Shown here: positions 28,777 through 36,667 of the stretch, piece by piece
Position numbering within the stretch: position 1 is the first letter of the stretch
How the letters are laid out: every line of letters starts with the position of its first letter
Assembly: GCA_963798865.1 (NCBI GenBank)
Contig: CAWCVZ010000022.1
Coordinates: forward strand, 62,001-126,000
Length of the DNA: 64,000 bases
Direction of reading: 5' to 3'
Source of the DNA: RBG-16-34-14 sp963798865
Lineage (GTDB): Bacteria > Bacteroidota > Ignavibacteria > Ignavibacteriales > Ignavibacteriaceae
Translations under genes and position numbers: made by a program
The notes under the pieces: generated by a model
What the model was told of the DNA's origin: nothing
Seen by the model: only the letters and a program-made list of their open reading frames with translations
Databases searched by the model: none

Positions 28777-30459
28777 TTATTTAAGTAAAATAATTTTTAT
28801 TGATGATGTATATTCTTCAGATTTAACTCTTATAAAATACACACCTGATTTTAAATCTTGCTGTAAATTGTTTTTTCCATTCCATTGGATTTTATGATTA
28901 CCAGACACTAAATAACCTGCAAACAATTCAGAAATTTCCTGTCCAAGAATATCAAATACTCTTATGTCTACGTTAGTATTTTTTAGCAAAGTAAACTCAA
29001 TGGTCGTTGATGAGTTAAAAGGGTTTGGATAGTTTTGAAATAGTTTATAACCTTTTATTGCAGAATTAATATTTTCTTCTGGAGCTACATTGACTACAAA
29101 AGAAGGCTTTAATATCTTTGTAAAGCTTCTCACTTCTCCATTCTGGTTTGGTTTTAAACCATGGATAAGCATTTCTTCAAACTTGTCATTATCCAGATCA
29201 TACATTGTAACACCATCGTTATTCTCAAAAGTGTCCAAGTGCATATAGAACATTTGGTATTTTCCATCCTTGTATTCTATCATAAATATGTAATTGTCCA
29301 TACAGAAAACCATTTCATCTTTTCCATCTTTATTAACGTCAATAGAGATTTCATTTGAGGCGAAGAAAGGAAAAACACCAACAATATCCACCCTATTCTT
29401 TTCTTTATATCCTCCTACACCATCAGATTCAAAACAAGTAAGCCTTACCCTTGGATAGTCATTATAAAAAGCGAAACCAATAACCCACAGTTCAGGTTTC
29501 CCATTTTCATCAATATCATTTGTAAATAGCTGCATATAAGCATTATAAGTTTCAACTGTATCCTGCCATTTTAATTTATAGGAATGTTCCGCATCTGCCT
29601 CAAGAACTACTGCCTCACCCCAAATTCCACCATAAGCAATCTCAGTTTTACCATTAAGATCGAAATCTCCTGTCACAAATCCATCGTATACACCAATCTT
29701 GTAGGGTATTTCGGATACTTCAATAAAACCATTTGTAATGCTATCATATTCACATATAACAACTCTTCTACCAGTTTCATCATAGTATACCATATCTGTC
29801 TTATTATCCTTATCAAAATCTGAAAATGCGGGTGAATTTATTTGACCAGGATCTTGAGACGTAAAAACATTGTAACTAAAATCTAATTGAAATGGTAATT
29901 GAGTTGGTTCTAAAGACTTATATATATGACCATTTCCGTTTAGGCTATTTAAGAAAATTCTCTTTTCACCCTCAAGATTAAAAATTCCCTTAGATATGAA
30001 TATTGAATCCGGATAAATCCCTTTATAAATAAACATATAATTTGAATCCATCTCATAAACTTGAACAGGTGTAATAAAAGGATAGTTATCATCTTTTTTA
30101 TATCCATATATTTCAGGTAATTTATTATCATTAAAATCATCTATGCATAATTGGTAGTTTGCTGTTGTGGATAATGGCATCTCCTGCCAGTAATAATACT
30201 TATCTTTGTAAAGATTTGTATCTAATTCCCAAATATAGAATTCTGTTGTCGGAATATAATTTTTTTCAGTTTTATTATTGCTATAAGTATTTAGATTTCT
30301 GTAAGTAGTTTGTCCATCAAAATATTTCAACTTGTATATATTTTCACCTTCTGCAGATACATGCACAATAGAGGAATCAAGATTTAGAATATCTTCTTTT
30401 ATAGTTGTCTGCGGTAGACAAGTACCAACAATTATTAAAAACAAAACCTGTATCTTCAT
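28777..30459 (-). CDS. T9SS-exported FG-GAP repeat protein
   Basis: The 560-residue product has a signal peptide (MKIQVLFLIIVGTCLPQ), at least six FG-GAP-like repeats with acidic loops (DFDKDNKTDMVYYD, DFDLNGKTEIAYGG, DIDENGKPELWVIG, DVNKDGKDEMVF, DLDNDKFEEMLIHG) and a T9SS type-A domain (NYPNPFNSSTTIEF...SSIKIILLK). It is a secreted or surface beta-propeller with unknown ligand. Confidence 0.85.
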   Translation of the reverse strand: MKIQVLFLIIVGTCLPQTTIKEDILNLDSSIVHVSAEGENIYKLKYFDGQTTYRNLNTYSNNKTEKNYIPTTEFYIWELDTNLYKDKYYYWQEMPLSTTANYQLCIDDFNDNKLPEIYGYKKDDNYPFITPVQVYEMDSNYMFIYKGIYPDSIFISKGIFNLEGEKRIFLNSLNGNGHIYKSLEPTQLPFQLDFSYNVFTSQDPGQINSPAFSDFDKDNKTDMVYYDETGRRVVICEYDSITNGFIEVSEIPYKIGVYDGFVTGDFDLNGKTEIAYGGIWGEAVVLEADAEHSYKLKWQDTVETYNAYMQLFTNDIDENGKPELWVIGFAFYNDYPRVRLTCFESDGVGGYKEKNRVDIVGVFPFFASNEISIDVNKDGKDEMVFCMDNYIFMIEYKDGKYQMFYMHLDTFENNDGVTMYDLDNDKFEEMLIHGLKPNQNGEVRSFTKILKPSFVVNVAPEENINSAIKGYKLFQNYPNPFNSSTTIEFTLLKNTNVDIRVFDILGQEISELFAGYLVSGNHKIQWNGKNNLQQDLKSGVYFIRVKSEEYTSSIKIILLK

Positions 30460-30812
30460 ATCAAATATCCAATGGAATGATTAAAAACATTATTAATTTT
30501 ATTAGCCTATGTAAAACCTGTAAAATATAATTGCCAAACAGCAAGCTTTTTATTATTTATATAAGTAGGAATGACACAAATAAAGTGCCTCAAAGATATG
30601 ACCAAAACAAGCACATAGAACAGAACATTAACCCCGATAATAAAACTAAAAGAACAAATTACCAGGATAATTATCCGGCCCCAAGTTTTAACCAATTGTA
30701 ACTACCAAAAAACTTAATAGCTTAAAATAGCTGTTATTAACGTAGCTAAAGAAAAGTTAAAAGGAAAGATAGAAAATTATATTTATAATTTTTTAACATT
30801 GAAGCGTAAATT
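30460..30812. other. Intergenic region without recognised gene
   Basis: About 350 AT-rich bases between two minus-strand genes. A 12-bp perfect palindrome GGATAATTATCC lies at 30665-30676. A minus-strand 62-codon ORF at 30507-30695 starts with TTG without a ribosome-binding site and is not supported. The promoter of the FG-GAP gene should be here, but no full consensus is visible. Confidence 0.5.
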
Positions 30813-31581
30813 TCAACTCTGTCTTAATATCTCAACCACATCTTTGTGTATTTTATTGTTGCTTGCAAGGATTTGTTTTGAATGAATGCTTATATCATTA
30901 TTGTTAAAATCAGTAACTCTTCCACCTGCTTCTTCAACAATTAACTTTCCTGCACAAATATCCCAGGGATTTAAATAAACTTCCCAGAATCCATCAAAGA
31001 CTCCTTTAGCAACATAGCAGAAATCTATTGCAGCGGAACCAAGTCTTCTCATTCCTCGTGATGCTTTTGTAAGTGCAACAAATTTTTCCAGAGCATTGTA
31101 AGGATTTTCGCGAATGTTATAAGGAAATCCAGTTACAAGAATGCTATGTGCAATATTGGAATTTTCACTTACATTAATTTTTTCATTATTAGAATAAGCT
31201 CCTCCATCTTTCTCTGCCGAATAAAGAACATCATTCGGAATATCATAAACAACTCCGGCAATTGTTTTTCCATCTCTTCTGCAAACCGATAGAGATTGAA
31301 AAAATTGGAAGTCCGTGCGCAAAGTTTACAGTTCCATCAAGAGGATCAACAACCCAGATATATTCAGAACTATTTTTAATACTACCACCTTCCTCTGCAA
31401 GAATTCCATGTGAAGGATATTTCTTTTTAATAAAGTCTGTAATAAGTTTTTCAGAAGCTTTATCAATATTCGTTACCAAATCGGAATCATTACTTTTAAA
31501 CTCAATATTTAAATTTTTATTAAACCCTTCTCTAACAATTTGTCCCGCTTCTTTGGCAATATAAATAATGTCGTTAATCAC
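30813..31581 (-). CDS. suhB: Inositol monophosphatase family protein (frame break)
   Basis: The restored product is about 255 residues. The N-terminal part has ILAEEGG and the metal-binding WVVDPLDGTVNFAHGLPIFSISIGL; the C-terminal part has GVVYDIPNDVLYSAEKDGGAYSN, RRLGSAAIDFCYVAKGVFDGFWE and the metal ligand in LNPWDICAGKLIVEEAGG. The frame changes near 31277-31281, equal to one surplus base. The family dephosphorylates inositol phosphates or related sugar phosphates, and SuhB also helps rRNA transcription in some bacteria. It is divergent from lon. Confidence 0.85.
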
Positions 31582-31658
31582 TTTTCTCTTTTAATTTATT
31601 TCATATATCAAAACTACAAATTAAATTAACAACATAATTAGGTAGCAGTTAAACTTCC

Positions 31659-31689
31659 TTGATAGCACAAAGCCTTTTTGATATATTTA
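31659..31689 (+). promoter_or_regulatory. Promoter of lon
   Basis: TTG (31659-31661), 20 bases, then TATATTTA (31682-31689) fits the Bacteroidota promoter form. The start point would be about 37 bases before the lon TTG codon. The stretch from 31655 is the same at 29 of 35 positions as the one before dnaX, including TTCCTTGATAGC. TTGATAG here is also matched by CTATCAA at 31691-31697. Confidence 0.6.
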
Positions 31690-31732
31690 ACTATCAAATT
31701 AAGTTTAGCAAAAAGGATACAGGAGATTTTAG

Positions 31733-34159
31733 TTGGAGAATTCTGAAATAGAGATTAAGGATAATAAAGAAACAAGCATTGTAGATAGTTTACCGGAAAT
31801 TCTTCCGGTTCTTCCATTAAGAGATATTGTAATTTTCCCTTATATGATTTTTCCTGTTCTGGTAGGCAGAGAACAATCAATAAGAGCAGCAAATTATGCT
31901 CTTGATAAGACTAAATACATTTTTCTTTCCACGCAGAAAAAATCAAATATCGAAGACCCGCGAAAAGAAGATATTTATACAGAAGGAACGATTGCAAAGA
32001 TTGTTCAGATATTAAAACTTCCAAACGGCTTGATGAAAATTCTTGTTGACGGGCTGCTCCAGGGAAGAATAATTGAGTTCACATCTAATAAAGATTTTTT
32101 TGAAGGAAGAATTGAGGTGATTGTACCTTCTTATGAGAAGGATCATGAAATGAATGCTCTCATAAGACAAATGACACAATTGTTCAAAGATTATGTTAAG
32201 ATCAGCAGGAATATTCCAAACGAAACTATTGCCGCATTTGATAACATAGAAGAACCTGACAGGAAAATGTTTTATGTTGCAGCAAATATTAACCAATCAA
32301 TTGAAGTTAAGCAGACAATACTGCAAAAGTTTGATTTAAAAGAACAGTATTACGAAGTTATTAAAATTCTTAACTCGGAAATTGATATCCTGAAAATTGA
32401 AAAGGAGATTGATAATAAAGTACAGGAGAATATTGCAAAGACCCAGCGGAAATTTATAATACAGGAACAGATAAAAATATTGCAGGATGAATTGGGAGAT
32501 GAAGAAGATACCACGCCTGAATTTGCAAAGCTTCGCGACCAGATAAAAAAAGCAAAAATGACAAAAGAAGCGGAGACAAAAGCTCTTGAGGAACTTAATA
32601 AGCTTAAGAAAACTCCGGCAATGTCTCCTGAATCAACTGTTATTAGAAATTATCTTGACTGGCTGGTTGAGATTCCCTGGTCTAAAAGAACTAAAGATAA
32701 TCTGGATATAAAGCATGTTCAAAAAATTCTTAATGAAGATCATTTTGGCTTGGAGAAACCTAAGGAAAGAATAATTGAACATATTGCCGTTCTTAATCTT
32801 GTTAAACAGATGAGAGGACAGATACTTTGTTTCGTCGGTCCTCCCGGAGTTGGTAAAACTTCTCTCGGTAAATCTATTGCAAGAGCTTTAGATAGAAATT
32901 TTGTCAGGATAAGTCTTGGCGGAATTCGCGATGAAGCGGAAATCAGAGGACATAGAAGAACTTACATCGGATCAATGCCTGGAAAGATTGTTCAATCAAT
33001 GAAGAAAGCCGGCTCAATTAATCCCGTTATGCTTCTTGATGAGATTGATAAAATGAGTATGGATTTCAGAGGGGATCCTTCTTCAGCAATGCTTGAAGTT
33101 CTTGACCCTGAGCAGAATCATTCATTCAACGATCACTATATTGAAGTTGATTATGATCTATCTCAGGTAATGTTTATTACTACAGCAAATGTAAGATACA
33201 ACATTCCACTTCCTCTTCAGGACAGAATGGAAATTATTGAATTACCGGGCTATCTTGAGCATGATAAGCTTGAAATTGCAAAAAGACACCTGATACCAAA
33301 GCAGCTCGAAGCGCACGGCTTAACCAATAAGAATGTTAAGATTAATGATGCTGCGGTTTTAAAAATAATTACTGAGTACACACGCGAAGCCGGAGTAAGG
33401 AACCTTGAGCGTGAACTGGCTGCTGTTTGCAGAAAGTTAGCACGCGATATTGTAGTAAGGGAATCATCTAATGGAAAAAAGAAAATTTCTGAATTTAAAG
33501 TTGATGAAGAGAAAGTTGAAGAATATTTAAAAGTTCCTAGATACAGATATCTAAGGCATGATAATGAAAAAAGAGTTGGAAGTGTTACGGGTTTAGCATG
33601 GACAAGCGTAGGCGGCGATATTTTATCGGTTGATGTAACAATAATGAATGGAACCGGGAAACTTACTTTAACCGGACAGCTTGGCAATGTAATGAAAGAA
33701 TCAGCCCAGGCAGCATTAAGTTATATTCGTTCCAAAGCTAAAGAACTTAAGATAAGTCCTAATTTCTTTACAGGTAAAGAAGTTCACATTCATCTTCCTG
33801 AAGGAGCAATACCTAAAGATGGACCATCTGCAGGAATTACAATGGCAATGGCTATGTATTCTGCTGTCAGCGGCAGGAAAGCATCTAATGATGTTGCAAT
33901 GACAGGTGAAATTACTCTAAGAGGAACTATTCTCCCTATCGGAGGTCTTATTGAAAAACTTCTAGCTGCCAAACGAAATGAAATAAAAACTGTCCTGATC
34001 CCTGCAGGAAATGAAATTGATCTTAAAGAAATTCCTGATAAAGTTAAAGAAGGATTAAAGATTATCACAATTTCTCATATTGAAGATGCGATTCCTTATG
34101 TTTTCCTGAATAGTTCTGCAAATTCAAAAGCAAACAAAAAGAAGAAGAAAAAAATTTAG
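31733..34159 (+). CDS. lon: ATP-dependent protease Lon
   Basis: The 808-residue product is full length: N-terminal LON substrate domain (LPVLPLRDIVIFPYMIFPVLVGR), coiled coil, AAA+ module with Walker A GPPGVGKTSLGKS and Walker B MLLDEIDKM, and the C-terminal serine protease with the Ser in KDGPSAGITMAMAMYS and Lys in IGGLIEKLLAAKR. It degrades misfolded and regulatory proteins. The start is TTG with AGGAG nine bases upstream. A lysine-rich tail (KANKKKKKKI) ends it. Confidence 0.95.
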   Translation: MENSEIEIKDNKETSIVDSLPEILPVLPLRDIVIFPYMIFPVLVGREQSIRAANYALDKTKYIFLSTQKKSNIEDPRKEDIYTEGTIAKIVQILKLPNGLMKILVDGLLQGRIIEFTSNKDFFEGRIEVIVPSYEKDHEMNALIRQMTQLFKDYVKISRNIPNETIAAFDNIEEPDRKMFYVAANINQSIEVKQTILQKFDLKEQYYEVIKILNSEIDILKIEKEIDNKVQENIAKTQRKFIIQEQIKILQDELGDEEDTTPEFAKLRDQIKKAKMTKEAETKALEELNKLKKTPAMSPESTVIRNYLDWLVEIPWSKRTKDNLDIKHVQKILNEDHFGLEKPKERIIEHIAVLNLVKQMRGQILCFVGPPGVGKTSLGKSIARALDRNFVRISLGGIRDEAEIRGHRRTYIGSMPGKIVQSMKKAGSINPVMLLDEIDKMSMDFRGDPSSAMLEVLDPEQNHSFNDHYIEVDYDLSQVMFITTANVRYNIPLPLQDRMEIIELPGYLEHDKLEIAKRHLIPKQLEAHGLTNKNVKINDAAVLKIITEYTREAGVRNLERELAAVCRKLARDIVVRESSNGKKKISEFKVDEEKVEEYLKVPRYRYLRHDNEKRVGSVTGLAWTSVGGDILSVDVTIMNGTGKLTLTGQLGNVMKESAQAALSYIRSKAKELKISPNFFTGKEVHIHLPEGAIPKDGPSAGITMAMAMYSAVSGRKASNDVAMTGEITLRGTILPIGGLIEKLLAAKRNEIKTVLIPAGNEIDLKEIPDKVKEGLKIITISHIEDAIPYVFLNSSANSKANKKKKKKI

Positions 34160-34223
34160 ATTCATAAGTTAGATATTGTCACATTTCGACAAACTCTCCG
34201 AAGGAGTCTTATGGACAATGTCA

Positions 34224-34250
34224 GTCATCCTGAGCCTGTCGAAGGATGAC
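34224..34250. repeat. REP-like hairpin element
   Basis: An eight-base-pair inverted repeat, GTCATCCT with AGGATGAC, encloses GAGCCTGTCGA. It lies in the 117 bases between lon and the next gene. From memory, hairpins of this type with the CCTGAGCCTGTCGAAGG core are scattered between genes in many bacterial genomes. Just upstream GTCACATTTCGACAAACTC resembles half of a related element. It has no T-tract, so it is not a typical terminator. Confidence 0.6.
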
Positions 34251-34276
34251 AATTTAAAATACAAACAAAAAAGTAA

Positions 34277-34774
34277 ATGGCAGAAACAATTTTAGTTGAT
34301 AAAGAACTTTCGCTTGAAGAACAGTATAAGAATCTTATTCCTCAAATAAAAAGCCTTCTCTCTCCTTCTGATGAATTAATTACTAATCTTGCGAATTGTG
34401 TGGCTGCTCTTAAGCAAACTTTTGAAAAAATAAGCTGGGTTGGATTTTATTTGTTTAATGGCAAGGAACTTTATCTTGGTCCTTTCCAGGGAAATATTGC
34501 ATGCACAACAATAAAAATTGGAAAAGGTGTCTGTGGAACTGCAGCCGAAAAAAGAGAAACTGTAATTGTTCCGGATGTAAATAAATTCCCGGGACATATT
34601 TATTGCGATCCCGATTCTAAATCAGAAATAGTTATTCCAATAATTAAAAAAGATGGAAATTTATTTGGAGTGCTCGATCTGGACAGCAATGAATTGAATT
34701 CTTTTAATAAAACTGATAAAAAATATTTAGAAGAGATTTGCAGGTTTCTAATATCTGAGATTATTGATCATTAA
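34277..34774 (+). CDS. msrC: Free methionine-(R)-sulfoxide reductase (GAF domain)
   Basis: The 165-residue single GAF domain protein has the family opening (WVGFYLFNGKELYLGPFQG) and the three conserved cysteines: Cys in NIACTTI, Cys in GKGVCGTA and Cys in GHIYCDPDSKSEIVIP. The enzyme reduces free Met-R-sulfoxide with thioredoxin and repairs oxidative damage. It follows lon by 117 bases; co-transcription is possible. Confidence 0.88.
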   Translation: MAETILVDKELSLEEQYKNLIPQIKSLLSPSDELITNLANCVAALKQTFEKISWVGFYLFNGKELYLGPFQGNIACTTIKIGKGVCGTAAEKRETVIVPDVNKFPGHIYCDPDSKSEIVIPIIKKDGNLFGVLDLDSNELNSFNKTDKKYLEEICRFLISEIIDH

Positions 34775-35114
34775 TTTTAACTTTCCTAAACTTCTCCATC
34801 GAGTGATATACATTTGTTGAATTTTTATATACGTACATGTACGTAAAAGAAATTGTAAGAATAATTGCCAATCAGTAAGTCTTCTTCAAGAATCATTTCA
34901 TTTTTGTTTAATTCCTGAACTTTTACTTGTAAAAAAATTAATTGTACTTATACTGATCCGCTTTAATCAATATTTTTGTACATTTCCATCAACTCAAATC
35001 TTGAAGGGAGAAAAATGAAAATTTTTGAGTTGATGTATCTAAAACCTAACCTATTTTATCCATTCTTAAATTATGCATAGTTATTTAATTGTTTTATCTA
35101 AAACCGGAGCAAGT
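34775..35114. other. Intergenic region with palindrome, hairpin and short leader ORF
   Basis: It holds a perfect 16-bp palindrome TACGTACATGTACGTA at 34830-34845, a TATTTTTG promoter-like element at 34971-34978, and a hairpin whose arms TCAACTCAAA (34989-34998) and TTTGAGTTGA (35024-35033) enclose GAAGGGAG and an ATG. That ATG (35015) opens a 21-codon frame ending at 35080, just before the T9SS gene. Confidence 0.6.
35015..35080 (+). CDS. Possible 21-residue leader peptide
   Basis: The frame reads MKIFELMYLKPNLFYPFLNYA with AAGGGAG six bases before the ATG. The ribosome-binding site and start lie within the loop of a ten-base-pair hairpin. It ends 34 bases before the start of the T9SS Asp-box gene. 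It may be a translated leader, or the decayed 5' end of an older gene; no function can be given. Confidence 0.3.
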   Translation: MKIFELMYLKPNLFYPFLNYA

Positions 35115-36653
35115 ATGAAAAATATTATTTGTATATCAATTTTTATATTACTTTTTATTTACAAAGTTGCTGCTCAAACACCCCAATGGGAATTTATGGG
35201 TTTGGCAGGAGAAGAAATATATGATATTGCAACAGATGACAGCGGGAATGTTTATGTAGGTTCTGAGGGGGGAGTATTTAAAACTACTAATAATGGCACT
35301 AACTGGATATTTCAAAATAATGGATTACAAATAGGATCAGTTAACAAGCTTTTTATTGATTATGAAGGAAATATTTATTTATGTGGTTCTGCTTCTTTTC
35401 CAGGTTATGGGTTGTATAAATCGAGTGATGGCGGCGAAAATTGGGTTGGTATTGCAGATACATTAAATGGTGGTCCTATAAATTATTTTGAAGATGTTAC
35501 AATAATCCCGAATGAGCCGGGCGGTTTTATCTATGTAAGTAATTATTATGGGGTTTACAGGTCAACAGATGAAGGTGTAACATGGCAGAGCACAAATTAT
35601 TCGAACCCTTGTGCAAGAAATATAGGGATTAATACAAATGGATATATGTTCTTCGGCAATGCTTGTGCATCCTGGTTTGGTATATATCGCTCAACTGATT
35701 TAGGCCTGACTTGGATTAGACATACTTTTCTTAGTGTAGAACAAGCAATGGTTTATTTAAGAGATGGCACTATTCTAGCCGGTTGCTACGATCCCAATTT
35801 AGGTACCTTTGGAATTTATAAAACTACTAATGATGGAGATAATTGGTTTAATACAAATACTCTAAATTTCGCAACCTCAGATTTTGTTTTAGATAAAAAT
35901 GACGACATTTATGTTTCATTGTTTGGTATGGTTTTCCTTTCTACAAATAATGGAACTTCATGGATAGATTATGGATTAACAGGACCACCAACGACTTGCC
36001 TTGCTATTGATTCAAGTGGATATGTTTGGGCTGGTGCACATCAGGATGGTGTATATAGAACTGCAGGAAGAACAGTTCCTGTAGAACTTTCTTCTTTTTC
36101 GGCTGAGGTAAATGGTAATAATGTTTTACTTAGCTGGGTTACTGCATCGGAGATTAATAACAGAGGGTTTGAGATTTATAAACAGAAGTCAGAAGTCAGA
36201 AGTCAGGAGTCAGTTTGGGAGAGAATTGGGTTTGTTGAAGGTTCTGGTACAACATCGGAAACTAATCTTTATTCCTTTGTTGATGAAAACATTAGTAATG
36301 GGACTTACCTTTATACATTAAAGCAAATTGATTTTGATGGAAATTATGAATACTCAAATACAATCGAAGTAATTATAGAAACTCCTAACGATTATTACCT
36401 CTCTCAGAATTATCCCAATCCTTTTAATCCCGAAACAAATATTGACTATATAATACCAGAAGAAACATTAGTTAATATTTCCTTATACGATATAACTGCT
36501 AAAAAGATTAAAGAATTAATAAACGAAAGAAAACAGCCGGGGTATTATACTATAAAATTGAAAGGAGGTGAATTAAGTTCAGGTATATACTTTTACCGGC
36601 TGATAACAGGCAGCGGATATACCGCTGTAAATAAACTAACAATATTAAAATAA
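35115..36653 (+). CDS. T9SS-exported Asp-box (BNR) repeat protein
   Basis: The 512-residue product has a signal peptide (MKNIICISIFILLFIYKVAAQ), a propeller with at least six Asp-box repeats (TTNNGTNW, SSDGGENW, STDEGVTW, STDLGLTW, TTNDGDNW, STNNGTSW), an FN3-like linker and a T9SS sorting domain (NYPNPFNPETNIDY...VNKLTILK). It is a surface or secreted propeller of unknown ligand. I use the ATG at 35115 (GGAG seven bases upstream); an upstream in-frame start at 35073 would add 14 residues ahead of the signal peptide. Its middle is copied at 17532-18006. Confidence 0.87.
   Translation: MKNIICISIFILLFIYKVAAQTPQWEFMGLAGEEIYDIATDDSGNVYVGSEGGVFKTTNNGTNWIFQNNGLQIGSVNKLFIDYEGNIYLCGSASFPGYGLYKSSDGGENWVGIADTLNGGPINYFEDVTIIPNEPGGFIYVSNYYGVYRSTDEGVTWQSTNYSNPCARNIGINTNGYMFFGNACASWFGIYRSTDLGLTWIRHTFLSVEQAMVYLRDGTILAGCYDPNLGTFGIYKTTNDGDNWFNTNTLNFATSDFVLDKNDDIYVSLFGMVFLSTNNGTSWIDYGLTGPPTTCLAIDSSGYVWAGAHQDGVYRTAGRTVPVELSSFSAEVNGNNVLLSWVTASEINNRGFEIYKQKSEVRSQESVWERIGFVEGSGTTSETNLYSFVDENISNGTYLYTLKQIDFDGNYEYSNTIEVIIETPNDYYLSQNYPNPFNPETNIDYIIPEETLVNISLYDITAKKIKELINERKQPGYYTIKLKGGELSSGIYFYRLITGSGYTAVNKLTILK
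36183..36213 (+). repeat. 7-bp tandem repeat inside the T9SS linker
   Basis: Four copies of CAGAAGT (the last is CAGGAGT) followed by CAG encode the low-complexity insert QKSEVRSQESV within the FN3-like linker of the Asp-box protein. The equivalent position in the other linkers of the window lacks it or, in the M14 gene, has a degenerate relative (KSSVKNQK). Confidence 0.8.
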
Positions 36654-36667
36654 AAAAAGGGTGAGTT

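Noticed and set aside
30507..30695. 62-residue hydrophobic minus-strand ORF
   Set aside because: It starts with TTG, has no ribosome-binding site, and its hydrophobic look is expected of AT-rich noncoding sequence.
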